Assembly (NCBI RefSeq): GCF_001484195.1
Contig: NZ_LLYW01000008.1
Coordinates: 35,941-99,940, forward strand
Direction: 5' to 3'
Length of the DNA: 64,000 nt
From: Thermococcus celericrescens
Lineage (GTDB): Archaea > Methanobacteriota_B > Thermococci > Thermococcales > Thermococcaceae
Each line of letters opens with the position of its first letter. Position 1 is the stretch's first letter. The position numbers and the translations under genes were made by a program. The notes beneath the pieces are model-generated. The model worked only from the letters and a program-made list of their open reading frames with translations. It was not told the DNA's origin and did not search any database. Shown here piece after piece: positions 28,024-36,435 of the stretch.

Positions 28024-28113
28024 TATTTCCACCGGAAAATTTACGATATGGAAGTATTTAATGGTTTCCAACGGTCAAAACAGAATGGGCATAATTAGTC
28101 AAAAAGCGAAAGT

Positions 28114-28323
28114 TCAGCCAAGGTCGTCGTAAACGACGCCGACGACTTCACCATCGTCAAGGGAAACGAAGCTTACTTTTGTCTTTTTGCCGCTCTTGGG
28201 GTCGACCACAACAAAATCTGGCTTGGACAGGTAGTTACTGCGCGGCATCCTCCAGGCATCGCCGTAATGAGCCTTTAACTCCCTCAAAAACCTTTCCGCA
28301 TCTTTCCGAATTACCGTTGTCAT
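28114..28323 (-). CDS. small conserved-looking hypothetical protein
   Basis: 69 aa, basic N-terminal helix (RKDAERFLRELKAHYG) followed by a short beta-rich half (PDFVVVDPKSGKKTKVSFVSLDDGEVVGVVY). ATG 28323 follows GGTGAT by 4 bases. Promoter TATA (minus strand CTTTTTATATTTTC) near 28350-28363. Function unknown. Confidence 0.65.
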   Translation of the reverse strand: MTTVIRKDAERFLRELKAHYGDAWRMPRSNYLSKPDFVVVDPKSGKKTKVSFVSLDDGEVVGVVYDDLG

Positions 28324-28397
28324 AGATATCACCATGAGTATATACCACTTGAAAATATAAAAAGGTTTCTAATAGACATTCGTCAAAGATAATATCG

Positions 28398-29671
28398 TCA
28401 ATCGTCTATTTTTCTGCCCCTCACACAGAGCAGTGAGCCTCTCTCGACACCAAGCTCGCGGGCGATTGGAGGGCACTTGGCCTTGAGGAGGAAGAACACC
28501 CTACGGTCCCCCAAATCGCTCAGGGTCTCAAAGTTGGCCTGTCCCTTGGCGATTATGACATCGGCGGCGTTGAAGATTCTCCTGAACTCCCCGGAGGCGT
28601 ATTCCAGTGGAGTGCCTGGAAGCCTGGAGCCCGTGGAGACGACCTCAGCAAACTCGTCGAACCCCGCCTCCAGCAGGTCCCCGACCGTGGCGTCATTGAT
28701 TATTGGGCCGTCCTTCGCGGCCACGTATATCCTCAGGTCAGGAAACCTCCCGCGTATGAACTCAAGCAACAGCCTGTCAAAGTACACCTCTCCGCAGTTA
28801 TCGGTGAGGTACAGCAGCACCCCGGCGTTCTCGAGCGCCCTGAGAAGCTCATCGCTGTGGTCTATGCTAAGCTCCTCCCGGGTCACTCCAATGATGTCCT
28901 CCTCTATCTTTGAGGGGTCATAGCCAACGGCGAAGTCTATGATGTTGCCCGCTATCGCCAGCTTAAGAGCGGTTTTGAAGTCCCCGGGAACCCCGAGATC
29001 CTCGGCAGCCCTTTGGGCCAGCTTTGTGGAGGTCTCCTTCTGACCTCCTCCCCGCCGTGAGGGGCGAGGGTTCGGCTTAACCCCCTCGCTAATGGCAGGG
29101 AGGTTTACGGGCACTCATCTCCTACTCCCATTACCGGTTTCGGTTCAGCCCGAGGGCTTGGCCTTGAACCCGTTACCCCTATCCCCAAAAGGGACTTGGG
29201 GTTATAGTTTAGAGGCCACATCTTCAGTCCTTGCCTGCCCGAACGGGCAGTATTTCGAAGGACGCTTAACAGCGTCCACTCCCCTTCAGGCCGAAGGGGA
29301 CACTTAAACCCCTCATCTCATCGAGTTCTAACTTTGGCCCCTCCGAGGCCTTACTACCTTACAGAGTTTAAAAGGGTTTTGACTGATTAAAGGCAAGATT
29401 GCTGATTACTCCATCCCCACCCTAAAGGACGAGGCCTTCAAAAGAAAAATGTAACCGCTGAACGGGTCATCGTCCCCAAGGAAGCGGTACAGTTCAAGGA
29501 ATAGCATCCCCCGCTCACCGCGGGAATGGAATCCTCCCTGAAGAGCTCGCCAAGCTTCCCGGCCACGAAAAGCATGGCCCTCCTGCGCTTTTCAAAGTCC
29601 CCGGCACTCATCTCGGTTATCTTCTGAGCCTGGTTAACGGCACAAGCGATGCACTCATAGTGGATCCTCAT
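28398..29671 (-). pseudogene. DUF89 (ARMT1-like) gene broken by insertion and frameshift
   Basis: The N-terminal part starts at ATG 29671 (MRIHYECIACAVNQAQ, with GGTGGTG upstream). Near 29518 a one-base change in a run of G shifts the frame: after PAVSGG the next family segment (MLFLELYRFLGDDDPFSGY) continues only in another frame. At 29450 the gene is interrupted by a 410-bp IS200/IS605-like insert and resumes at 29040 with KETSTKLAQRAAEDLGVPG, through DNCGEVYFDRLLLE (the DUF89 acidic metal site), AKGQANFETL and FLLKAKCPP to the stop at 28398. DUF89 proteins are metal-dependent damage-control phosphatases. The downstream frame starting at 29114 begins inside the insert and is probably not a functional protein. 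Confidence 0.85.
29041..29450. mobile_element. short non-autonomous IS200/IS605-like element (MITE)
   Basis: About 410 bp without an open frame, inserted in the DUF89 gene. Each end carries the subterminal hairpin typical of Thermococcales IS605/TnpB elements: CTCCCCGCCGTGAGGGGCGAGG near 29046 and CCCCACCCTAAAGGACGAGG near 29415, both in the same orientation, with no flanking target duplication. Further hairpins lie inside (CTGCCCGAACGGGCAG at about 29237, CCCCTTCAGGCCGAAGGGG at about 29281). It may keep only element ends and an omega-RNA-like region. Confidence 0.7.
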
Positions 29672-29729
29672 AACACCACCGGGGTAAAAATAGAACCGCA
29701 CCTTATTAAAGTGAGGGATGATTCAACCA

Positions 29730-29840
29730 TCAAGCCCTCAGCGTTTCAACGTACGCGAGCTCCTCGGGGATGGACTTGCGCTTCCTCCTCTCCATCTCCC
29801 TCTCGAGCATGTACCCGTACAGATGGGCCATCCACATCAT
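29730..29840 (-). CDS. 36-residue conserved-looking small protein
   Basis: Frame from ATG 29840 (a second ATG follows) to stop 29730. The peptide has a hydrophobic Met-rich N-terminal helix (MMWMAHLYGYMLE) followed by a strongly charged ERRKRKS stretch and IPEELAYVETLRA. A ribosome binding site GGAGGTGA stands 5 bases before the start and a minus-strand TATA (CATATATTACTG) at about 29870-29881, which together support expression. Function unknown. Confidence 0.6.
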   Translation of the reverse strand: MMWMAHLYGYMLEREMERRKRKSIPEELAYVETLRA

Positions 29841-30080
29841 CTGTGTCACCTCCGTTCCACCATTCCCAGTAATATATGGTTCTGCAGAGGTTTAAAAGCT
29901 TTGTCGGCCCGCAAATTTCCACAAATGACCTCTAGAGTTCTTTATTCCTTTAAAAAAGCAGCGTCGTCCGCCTTTGTAGTTAAATGTACATATATGTTCG
30001 ATGAAATCTGCCCTAACGTTCCCGATTATGAAGAAAGCGCACATTAGAACATTGCATTGTTCCGGGAACCGACCCAACTG

Positions 30081-30088
30081 TTTATAAA
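30081..30088 (+). promoter_or_regulatory. TATA box of the SRP54 operon
   Basis: TTTATAAA; the expected start near 30108 leaves a leader of about a dozen bases before ATG 30121. The 240 bases upstream (29841-30080) hold no gene. Confidence 0.65.
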
Positions 30089-30120
30089 CTTTGGAGACGC
30101 CATCACTACGGTGAGAGAAA

Positions 30121-31467
30121 ATGGCCCTAGAGAAGCTTGGGAAGGCACTGAACAGCGCCCTGAAAAAGCTCGCCCGCTCAAAGACCGTGGACGAGGCGAC
30201 GATAAAGGAGGTAGTGCGAGATATACAGAGGGCACTCATCCAGGCGGACGTTAACGTAAGGCTCGTTCTCCAGCTGACCAAAACCATAGAAAAGAGGGCC
30301 CTTGAGGAGGAGCCCCCTGCAGGGGCCTCAAAGAAGGAGCACATAATCCAGATAGTCTACGAGGAGCTGACCAAATTTCTCGGAAAGGAGGCCAAACCCC
30401 TCGAGATAAAAGAGAAACCCACCGTACTGCTCACCGTCGGAATCCAGGGTTCGGGTAAAACAACCAGCGTGGCGAAACTTGCGAGGCACCTCCAGAAGAG
30501 GGGCTACAAGGTGGGCGTCGTCTGCTCGGACACCTGGAGGCCAGGAGCCTACTACCAGCTCAAGCAGCTCCTCGAACCGTACGGAATAGAGGTCTCCGGC
30601 GATCCCGAGGAGAAGGATGCAGTCAAGCTCGCCTACAAGGGCGTCGAGTACTTCCGGGGGAAGGACGTGGATGTCATAATCGTGGACTCCGCCGGAAGGC
30701 ACAAGGAAGAGTCCGGCCTTATAGAGGAAATGAAGCAGATAAGCCAGGCCATAAAGCCCCACGAGGTCATACTGGTCATAGACGGAACCATAGGCCAGCA
30801 GGCGTATAACCAGGCCCTGGCATTCAAAGAGGCAACGCCAATAGGCTCGATAATAGTCACCAAGCTCGACGGTTCTGCCAAGGGGGGTGGGGCCCTCTCG
30901 GCCGTCGCCGCAACCGGCGCCCCGATAAAGTTCATCGGTGTTGGCGAGAGGATAGACGACCTCGAAGCCTTCGATCCGAAGCGCTTTGTTTCGCGGCTCC
31001 TGGGAATGGGAGACATCGAGGGACTTCTGGAGAAGCTCGAGGAGCTCCAGAAACAGCAGGCCGTCAGCGAGGAAGACCTAGAGAAGTTCCTCAAGGGTAA
31101 GTTCAACCTAAAGGACATGTACGCCCAGCTCGAGGCGATGCAGAAGATGGGACCGCTGAAGCAGGTTCTTCAGATGATCCCGGGACTGGGCTACTCCCTG
31201 CCGGATGACGCCGTCAGGGTGGGTGAGGAGAAGCTCCGGAGGTACAGGATAATCATGGATTCCATGACCGAGGAGGAGCTCGAGCACCCGGAGATAATCA
31301 ACTACTCGAGGATCAAACGCATAGCCCGCGGCTCGGGAACCAGCACCGCCGAAGTAAGGGAGCTCCTCAACCAGTACAATCAGATGAAGAAGATGTTCAA
31401 GAGCATGGACAAGAGGAAGCTGGCCAAGATGGCCAAGAGGTTTAACTTCGGGGGGTTCGGCATATGA
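30121..31467 (+). CDS. ffh: signal recognition particle GTPase SRP54
   Basis: 448 aa. N domain, then G domain with [15 protein letters not shown] (G1) near residue 107, [11 protein letters not shown] (G2), DSAGRHKEE (G3, with the G-R-H variant usual for archaea) near residue 190, [11 protein letters not shown] (G4) near residue 248 and [15 protein letters not shown] (G5); the C-terminal M domain is Met-rich ([19 protein letters not shown]). It recognises signal sequences on ribosomes and delivers them to the membrane receptor. The next gene overlaps its stop by 4 bases. Confidence 0.97.
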   Translation: MALEKLGKALNSALKKLARSKTVDEATIKEVVRDIQRALIQADVNVRLVLQLTKTIEKRALEEEPPAGASKKEHIIQIVYEELTKFLGKEAKPLEIKEKPTVLLTVGIQGSGKTTSVAKLARHLQKRGYKVGVVCSDTWRPGAYYQLKQLLEPYGIEVSGDPEEKDAVKLAYKGVEYFRGKDVDVIIVDSAGRHKEESGLIEEMKQISQAIKPHEVILVIDGTIGQQAYNQALAFKEATPIGSIIVTKLDGSAKGGGALSAVAATGAPIKFIGVGERIDDLEAFDPKRFVSRLLGMGDIEGLLEKLEELQKQQAVSEEDLEKFLKGKFNLKDMYAQLEAMQKMGPLKQVLQMIPGLGYSLPDDAVRVGEEKLRRYRIIMDSMTEEELEHPEIINYSRIKRIARGSGTSTAEVRELLNQYNQMKKMFKSMDKRKLAKMAKRFNFGGFGI

Positions 31468-31703
31468 TGGAAGCGTTTGTCCTGGTTGTTGTTAAGCCCG
31501 GAACCGAGGAGAAGGTCTATGAGATCCTCCGGGGCAACGAGAAGATAAACGAGATATACAGGGTCTATGGGGAGTACGACCTGATCCTCCGCGTGGAGGT
31601 CGGCAGCATAGAGGAGCTGGACAGGTTCCACGACGAGGTTCTGAGGAGGATAAAGAACATCGAAATGACGGAGACGCTGATAGCGAGCTCCTACAGGGGG
31701 TGA
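31464..31703 (+). CDS. Lrp/AsnC ligand-binding (RAM) domain protein
   Basis: 79 aa, only the alpha/beta RAM domain of the Lrp/AsnC family and no helix-turn-helix: [21 protein letters not shown], then a central [11 protein letters not shown] that carries the family signature, and the final ETLIASSY. Stand-alone members bind amino acids or partner with DNA-binding Lrp proteins. ATG overlaps the SRP54 stop (ATGA), so it is co-expressed with it. The Lrp at 33297-33746 could be a partner. Confidence 0.9.
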   Translation: MMEAFVLVVVKPGTEEKVYEILRGNEKINEIYRVYGEYDLILRVEVGSIEELDRFHDEVLRRIKNIEMTETLIASSYRG

Positions 31704-31707
31704 GGGG

Positions 31708-32208
31708 TTGGAGAGGCGGTGGGTTGCCACCATCGACCTCGAGACCCTGGAGGTCGAGCACGACCTCACCTTTAAATTTAAGTGCCTCGAAAACTGCGGG
31801 AAATGCTGCTACGAGCTGGAGATACCCATCCGGGATGAGGATATAGCCAGGATAGAGGAACTGGGCTACAGTGCCTGGGAATTCGTGGACTACGATAAGA
31901 TGTTCTACCGCGGGGACAAGTTCCTCAGCTACGCCCTCAAAAAGCGTCCCTTCGACGGGGGCTGTGTTTTCCTTGATCCCGAGACCATGCGCTGCAAAAT
32001 CTACGACCACCGGCCCCTCGCGTGCAGGCTCTACCCGTTCGTCTTCGTGAAGCACGGAAAAAAGATGGAAATCTACGTCAAACAGGACTCCTTCTGCCCC
32101 GGCATCGACCATCCCGAGGGGGAGCCCGTGACGAAGGAGTTCCTCCTCAGGGAGTACGGCGACGTCATAGAGGAGTACCGCAGGAAAGTTGTGAAGAGCC
32201 GGGAGTGA
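31708..32208 (+). CDS. YkgJ-family cysteine-cluster protein
   Basis: 166 aa. Cysteines in the CxxCGxCC arrangement (CLENCGKCCYEL near residue 29) and further CVFLDPETMRCKIYDHRPLACRLYPF near residues 92-115 plus FCPGID near 130: the zinc/iron-cluster signature of the family (PF03692). The function of these proteins is not settled. TTG 31708 is taken as start because GGGGTGAGGGG precedes it and the frame closes just upstream. Four bases after the previous gene, so third in the SRP54 operon. Confidence 0.88.
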   Translation: MERRWVATIDLETLEVEHDLTFKFKCLENCGKCCYELEIPIRDEDIARIEELGYSAWEFVDYDKMFYRGDKFLSYALKKRPFDGGCVFLDPETMRCKIYDHRPLACRLYPFVFVKHGKKMEIYVKQDSFCPGIDHPEGEPVTKEFLLREYGDVIEEYRRKVVKSRE

Positions 32209-32262
32209 CCGAAACCTATTTATACATTTTCTTGTTAATTCAGGGGCACCGGAGGTGAGAGC

Positions 32263-32979
32263 ATGAGTCAGCTGAAGTCCGTGCAGGAGAAGCTGAGACT
32301 GGTCAGGGTGCTCAGACTGCTCAAGAAGACCTACACCTACGAGGAGCTCTCCAAGATAACGGGCCTCCCCATCACCGTGCTGAACAGATATGTGAGGGGA
32401 AAGGTCCTGCCAAGCGCCGAGAGAACGAAGGAGCTCCTCAGTCTGCTCCTCCCGTACATCAACGTAGAGGAGGAGGTCAGGAAGAGGATAAAATTCGACG
32501 AGTACGGGTTCTTTGACAACATGCCCGTCCTCAGCGACACGGCCCTGATGAGCCTCATAGCGGAGGACGTGGCGAGCAGGTACATGGACAAGAACGTCGA
32601 TAGGGTCCTCACAGCCGCAACGGACGGAATAGCCCTCGGCGTCCACGTGGCGAGGGAGTTGAACGTCGATGTTGTCTACGCCAAGAAGAAGAAGGAAGTC
32701 GGTGTTGAGAAGTTCTACGAGGTCAGCTACGTGCCTAGCGCCTCAGGAAGCGTCACGACGCTGTACCTCCCGCAGTGGGCCCTCAAGAAGGGCGAAAACG
32801 TCCTCATAGTTGACGACGTCATAAGGAGCGGCGAGACGCAGAGGGCGCTCCTGGAGATGTGCCGGCAGGCGGGGGCGAAGCCTGTTGGGATGTTCTTCCT
32901 CATAAGCGTCGGGGACGTTATAGAGCGGCTGCGTGAGGAGTACAGCATCCCCGTGGAGAGCCTCATAAGGCTGGAGTGA
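32263..32979 (+). CDS. gfcR: PRTase-domain transcriptional regulator, GfcR-like
   Basis: 238 aa. An N-terminal helix-turn-helix (YTYEELSKITGLPITVLNRY near residues 25-45) is fused to an orotate phosphoribosyltransferase-like domain with the PRPP loop VLIVDDVIRSGETQRAL near residue 180. The halophile member GfcR regulates sugar-catabolic genes; many annotations call the family orotate phosphoribosyltransferase-like. Own promoter (TATTTATACATT at about 32217) and a GGAGGTGAG site before ATG 32263. Confidence 0.88.
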   Translation: MSQLKSVQEKLRLVRVLRLLKKTYTYEELSKITGLPITVLNRYVRGKVLPSAERTKELLSLLLPYINVEEEVRKRIKFDEYGFFDNMPVLSDTALMSLIAEDVASRYMDKNVDRVLTAATDGIALGVHVARELNVDVVYAKKKKEVGVEKFYEVSYVPSASGSVTTLYLPQWALKKGENVLIVDDVIRSGETQRALLEMCRQAGAKPVGMFFLISVGDVIERLREEYSIPVESLIRLE

Positions 32980-32984
32980 TCTCT

Positions 32985-33311
32985 ATGAAGGTGTTCATAT
33001 ACAATGCCGATGGTCTGACGATTCCGGTGGAGGTCGAACCCGGCCTCCCTTTTAAATTCAGATGCACCGAGGAAGAGTGCGGGAAAGAGGTGGTCATAGA
33101 GGGAGTGGTGCGGCACGCAGACGAGGCAGAGTTCACGCGGGTTCTCAGAGATACCATCGCGGAAAACCCCGACTTCAAAAAGATACTGGAGATAACGGCG
33201 AGAAACCTGATTTTTGAGGGCAAAGTCAACGGGAAGGAAGTCATCCTTCCGGTTGAGAGCTTCGACGACTTTGCGAAGCGATTCCTGGACGAGGTTCTAG
33301 TCCTCCGTTAG
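32985..33311 (+). CDS. hypothetical protein
   Basis: 108 aa starting 5 bases after the GfcR-like gene. A beta-rich N-terminal part contains FRCTEEECGKEVVIEG, which looks like half of a metal-binding or disulfide pair, then an acidic helical part (AEFTRVLRDTIAENPDFKKIL). No family recognised. Its last 15 bases overlap the end of the convergent Lrp gene. ATG 32985 is used; the frame to 32976 lacks support. Confidence 0.7.
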   Translation: MKVFIYNADGLTIPVEVEPGLPFKFRCTEEECGKEVVIEGVVRHADEAEFTRVLRDTIAENPDFKKILEITARNLIFEGKVNGKEVILPVESFDDFAKRFLDEVLVLR

Positions 33312-33746
33312 CTTTAGCCTCGTGTCCTCTTTAACCACCTGCATCGCAACGCTCGTGTTCGTTTTTTCCACCCCATCGAGAGAGAGCAGCCACTTAACGA
33401 AGCGGTTCATGTCTGCCCTGTCCCTGAACTTCGCCACCAGGACTATATCGAACTCACCGGTTATGTCGTAGACCAGCATTACCCTTTCGTTTTTGGCTAT
33501 CTCGCGCTCTATATCCAGGATGCGCCTCCCCTGGGCCTTGACACCTATAACCGCGGTCAGCCCAAAGCCGAGCTTCTCGTAGTCAAGGATCGGGGCGAAT
33601 CCCCTGATTACACCCTCCTCCTCCATCTTTTTGATGCGGTTGTACACGGTTCCAACGGCCACTTTGAGCTCCCGCGCTATCTCACGGTACGACAGGCGGG
33701 CGTTTTCCTGGAGCAGTGAGAGTATCCTTAGGTCAAGTTCGTCCAC
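33297..33746 (-). CDS. Lrp/AsnC-family transcriptional regulator
   Basis: 149 aa. N-terminal helix-turn-helix (LDLRILSLLQENARLSYREIARELKVAVGTVYNRI) and C-terminal RAM domain (MLVYDITGEFDIVLVAKF). Likely a feast/famine-type regulator responding to an amino acid. Start 33746 ATG; TATA of the minus strand (GGGTATTTAAAG) near 33779-33791. Converges with and slightly overlaps the upstream hypothetical gene. Confidence 0.93.
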   Translation of the reverse strand: MDELDLRILSLLQENARLSYREIARELKVAVGTVYNRIKKMEEEGVIRGFAPILDYEKLGFGLTAVIGVKAQGRRILDIEREIAKNERVMLVYDITGEFDIVLVAKFRDRADMNRFVKWLLSLDGVEKTNTSVAMQVVKEDTRLKLTED

Positions 33747-33816
33747 CGTATCCCACCCCCTCCCGAGTAGACCGTAAACTTTAAATACCCTTCCCTTGGA
33801 GGGAATAGCGGGCAGT

Positions 33817-33891
33817 GGACCGGTAGCCTAGCTAGGATAGGGCGGCGGCCTCCTAAGCCGCAGGTCCGGGGTTCGAATCCCCGCCGGTCCG
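33817..33891 (+). tRNA. tRNA-Arg (anticodon CCT)
   Basis: Acceptor GGACCGG/CCGGTCC, discriminator G; anticodon stem GCGGC/GCCGC around CTCCTAA gives CCT; T-loop TTCGAAT. TATA TTTAAATAC at about 33780-33788, shared with the opposite Lrp promoter. The 170 bases after it to the tRNA-Leu are empty. Confidence 0.95.
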
Positions 33892-34060
33892 CCATAACCT
33901 GTTCTGCGTTGAGTCCGAATTCAAAAATTCACACCCTCATCTTGACCCCCGATATGGAGGCGCGCAACTTATCACCGCTTAATTCTTTCAAACAACACTC
34001 TTCAAAGCGGTAGACATTTCCAGAAAGTCGTCAGAACACGTTCTTGAGAAGGAACTGTAG

Positions 34061-34145
34061 TGCGGGGGAGGGGATTTGAACCCCTGAACCCCTGCGGGAG
34101 TGGATCTTGAGTCCACCGCCTTTGACCAGGCTCGGCAACCCCCGC
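34061..34145 (-). tRNA. tRNA-Leu (anticodon CAA), integration target
   Basis: Acceptor GCGGGGG/CCCCCGC, discriminator A, anticodon stem GTGGA/TCCAC around CTCAAGA giving CAA, long variable arm, T-loop TTCAAAT. Its 5' half lies in the 45-bp left attachment repeat, so the gene is kept intact by the integrated element. Confidence 0.95.
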
Positions 34146-34148
34146 ACC
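34104..34148. repeat. attL, 45-bp direct repeat
   Basis: Identical base for base to 51579-51623. It covers tRNA-Leu(CAA) from the anticodon loop to its 5' end plus 3 bases, and at the same time encodes part of the integrase in the frame GVAEPGQRRWTQD. Confidence 0.95.
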
Positions 34149-34424
34149 CAAAGGCGAATTCACCACCAAAGCGCCGCTCCTAACGAGCGTTACGGCCGTC
34201 ACGACCTCCTCGACCGTCAAATCCTCAGACAAAGCCACCTCAAGGAGCTTCGCCACGATTTGGCTCACGTTCTCCCAGCGCTCCTTGGCCTTCCTGTATA
34301 TCTCTGGCGGTAGCGTAATGTGCAGACGCGGTGAAAGGCGCCTAGGCTTCCTCCGCTTCTGCGCTCCGGCCTGCTCCTGCTCTCCCGCATGGGAGTGTCC
34401 GGACACACCAGACGATTTTACCAT
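34104..34424 (-). CDS. SSV-type integrase, N-terminal half int(N)
   Basis: 107 codons from ATG 34424 to the edge of attL; in the chromosome the frame runs on through the tRNA to a stop at 34002. It has a Lys/Arg-rich start, an AbrB/RHH-like segment (PRLHITLPPEIYRKAKERW) and an acidic helical part. A TATA TTTATAAATT at 34445-34454 lies 26 bases before the ATG, so translation is probably leaderless. Joined to int(C) at the repeat it gives a 455-aa integrase. Partition of the gene makes the integrated copy unable to excise without another source of integrase. Confidence 0.88.
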
Positions 34425-34712
34425 GACGAAAACACCCACCAGACTTTATAAATTTTTAGCCTAAAAGCCTTGCGAATTGAACAACTTTAACCCGACACCC
34501 GTCGTAAAGTACAGAAAAGAACACCAAAAAAGCCCGCTCGTGCCTTCTTTTTGTCCAGATCCAGCAGCAACTCGGCAGCAGGACCTACGACCAGGGACGA
34601 CACATGACGAAAAGAAAGTGAAAACCCACCACAACGACCTCAACCCTCGGCCTCCTCCCTCACGAGAAACAACTTTTTAGAATGTTCATCTTAAACAACC
34701 CTGGTGAATCTA

Positions 34713-35051
34713 ATGAACCTTGAGTACTGGGTCGGGTACATAGTAGCAGGCGTAACAGTCGGAGTCACAATACACTTCCTCCAACTCCTAATGAACATAT
34801 ACAGCAGAATCGGAGTGGCAGAAGACAAAATAAACACCGACTTCGAAAAACGCTTCGACAGCATCGAAAAACGCTTTGACACCATAGACCAACACCTCAA
34901 AGACATAGACCAAGACATAAGAGACCTAAAAGAAAGAACCGCCAAAGTAGAACAAAACCTCCAAGATCTACCCCAACAACTTATGACCCTAATTCAAAAA
35001 GAACTCGCAGACTTCGAGAAAAGACAAATTCAAGGAGGCCGAGAACAATGA
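34713..35051 (+). CDS. membrane-anchored coiled-coil protein
   Basis: 112 aa. One N-terminal hydrophobic segment (YIVAGVTVGVTIHFLQLLMN) followed by a long heptad coiled coil with repeated KRFDSIEKRFDTI units. The codons are rich in A at the third position, unlike the GC-rich host genes. GGTGAA precedes ATG 34713. The 288 bases between it and int(N) hold no convincing gene (a 67-codon Pro/His-rich frame at 34477 lacks support). Confidence 0.7.
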   Translation: MNLEYWVGYIVAGVTVGVTIHFLQLLMNIYSRIGVAEDKINTDFEKRFDSIEKRFDTIDQHLKDIDQDIRDLKERTAKVEQNLQDLPQQLMTLIQKELADFEKRQIQGGREQ

Positions 35052-35260
35052 CTAAACTAACACAAGAAGAAGTCCAAAGAAGAAGAGAACTCACCGAAAA
35101 ACTACAAAAAGGAACACTCACCCCCGAAGAAGCCCAAGAACTCATAGAAATCCTTGAAAAAGAGAAGAAAATCGCCGAAGAAGAACGCGACTTCGCGGCA
35201 CTCGTCGCAATATTCCTCCTCCTCGCACTCATCGCAATGTACCTAAACAAAAAACAATAA
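35048..35260 (+). CDS. small membrane protein with coiled coil
   Basis: 70 aa: an acidic helical N-terminal half (QRRRELTEKLQKGTLTPEEAQELIEIL) and a C-terminal hydrophobic anchor (FAALVAIFLLLALIAMYL). Start overlaps the previous stop by 4 bases. Opposite topology to its neighbour, so they may form a complex at the membrane. A-rich codon use is shared by the pair. Confidence 0.7.
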   Translation: MTKLTQEEVQRRRELTEKLQKGTLTPEEAQELIEILEKEKKIAEEERDFAALVAIFLLLALIAMYLNKKQ

Positions 35261-35287
35261 AACCCCCAACCCTCCACCGGAACAACC

Positions 35288-35479
35288 TCAAGCCTTACTC
35301 CTAACAGGCTCGCCAACTTCTAAGATTTTGATCTTGACGTACTTACCCTTCTTTATTCCATATGATTCCTGAATGACCTTTGGGATCGTGATCCTACCAG
35401 CATCCCCAACTCTGAGTTCCAATTTAATATTCACCGGCTCATATTTTATCTTCACATTCTCTTTTTTTGGTCTTGGCAT
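35288..35479 (-). CDS. AbrB-family DNA-binding protein
   Basis: 63 aa; swapped-hairpin AbrB core LRVGDAGRITIPKVIQESYGIKKG near residue 22. ATG 35479 follows the stop of the other AbrB gene by 7 bases. The longer frame to 35518 would overlap it. Likely a transcriptional regulator of the element. Confidence 0.8.
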   Translation of the reverse strand: MPRPKKENVKIKYEPVNIKLELRVGDAGRITIPKVIQESYGIKKGKYVKIKILEVGEPVRSKA

Positions 35480-35486
35480 ACTAATA

Positions 35487-35642
35487 TCAACCCCTGGACT
35501 CCTTCTCATCAGGCTCAAATACTATTACTTTTATAACAGAGCCATCTTTGATCCCAAGAGTATGCCTTATTTGAGATGGAATGGTTATCCTACCGTTTTT
35601 CACGACCCTAACATAAAACTCCGCCTTTCTTTTTCCCGCCAT
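35487..35642 (-). CDS. AbrB-family DNA-binding protein
   Basis: 51 aa, below the usual ORF cut-off. Core VRVVKNGRITIPSQIRHTLGI and an acidic tail. ATG 35642 is preceded by GGGGGTGAAT; a TATA (minus strand CTTATAATAC) lies near 35680. First gene of a minus-strand AbrB pair divergent from the 35830 gene. The pair may form heteromers. Confidence 0.8.
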   Translation of the reverse strand: MAGKRKAEFYVRVVKNGRITIPSQIRHTLGIKDGSVIKVIVFEPDEKESRG

Positions 35643-35753
35643 ATGGATTCACCCCCATTTTTAGGTTTGAGTGTTCAGTATTATAAGATTTTAGGTTTCT
35701 TACCCCGATTTTTGGCAGATTGCCTATATAACTTGCTGGTTCTCGTCAAAATG

Positions 35754-35818
35754 AGGTAAAGTTTACCGAAACTAATAAATACTTACCTAACTTAGGTTAA
35801 TTTCGGTAAACTTTACCT
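35754..35818. promoter_or_regulatory. triple palindrome operator/origin candidate
   Basis: Three 13-bp palindromes: GGTAAAGTTTACC (35755-35767), ACCTAACTTAGGT (35785-35797) and GGTAAACTTTACC (35805-35817), with centres 30 and 20 bp apart, close to whole helical turns. The outer two belong to an 18-bp perfect inverted repeat (35754-35771 with 35801-35818) that encloses a TATA-like TAATAAATAC at 35773-35782. It lies between the AbrB pair and the divergent 35830 gene, a natural place for an operator or a replication origin. Confidence 0.7.
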
Positions 35819-35829
35819 GGGTGGTGTCC

Positions 35830-36435
35830 ATGAAGTGGAAAGACTGGACAAGACTTCCAGATGTGGACGATGTGAGGTTCAAGGCACTAAGAACCTTAGC
35901 TTTTGACGAGCAAGCAAAGGACAAGGACGTAAATGCAATTGACATTGTCTACCTACTCGACATAATCCAAACCTTCAGAACCTTGGCTCCAGCGAGGGTT
36001 ATGCTATTCTTCCTCCAGAGAGACAACGAGTGGAGCACTTGGGACGCCATTTCAACATACCTACAAGAGAAATACGGCTACGCCGAAAGCACAATCAACG
36101 GTAACATCGCTCAGGCTCTAAGGAAACTCTGTGAGTTCGATGGTGATAGGTTACGACTTAGGCCTGAGGTCTATTCCAAAGCCGTTGAGATTCTGGAGAA
36201 TGAGTCAGTAGCCAGGGAGTACGCCGAGCGTTTTGACAGGGTTGTAGAGGAATGGCTTGAGGCTCATGGATACTACGAGGACAGCGATGACGAAGAGGAC
36301 GAGGGAGAGGTCGAGGATTCTGAGGAGGAGCGTGAGGATTCAGAGCCTTCCGTTGAGCTTGTTTTGAGGAATGGGTCTCGTGTTCGGATTGTTCTGGAGG
36401 TCGTCGTCAAGAACATTCGTTTTGAGGTGGTCTGA
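35830..36435 (+). CDS. putative winged-helix DNA-binding protein with acidic tail
   Basis: 201 aa. The first 130 residues are helical, with a possible winged helix around RVMLFFLQRDNEWSTWDAISTYLQEKYGYAESTINGNIAQAL; residues about 155-180 are a strongly acidic tail, and the end is a short beta hairpin. GGTGGTG stands before ATG 35830. It heads a run of seven genes on the plus strand behind the palindrome cluster and could be a replication or regulatory protein. No family recognised. Confidence 0.7.
   Translation: MKWKDWTRLPDVDDVRFKALRTLAFDEQAKDKDVNAIDIVYLLDIIQTFRTLAPARVMLFFLQRDNEWSTWDAISTYLQEKYGYAESTINGNIAQALRKLCEFDGDRLRLRPEVYSKAVEILENESVAREYAERFDRVVEEWLEAHGYYEDSDDEEDEGEVEDSEEEREDSEPSVELVLRNGSRVRIVLEVVVKNIRFEVV

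Noticed and set aside
29041..29114. N-terminal part of the 238-codon DUF89 frame starting at 29114
   Set aside because: These codons lie inside the inserted element; the family homology begins only at 29040.
29880..30120. Possible small gene upstream of SRP54
   Set aside because: No frame with a ribosome binding site; only promoter signals seen.
34477..34680. 67-codon frame near the left end of the provirus
   Set aside because: TTG start without ribosome binding site, Pro/His-rich low-complexity product.
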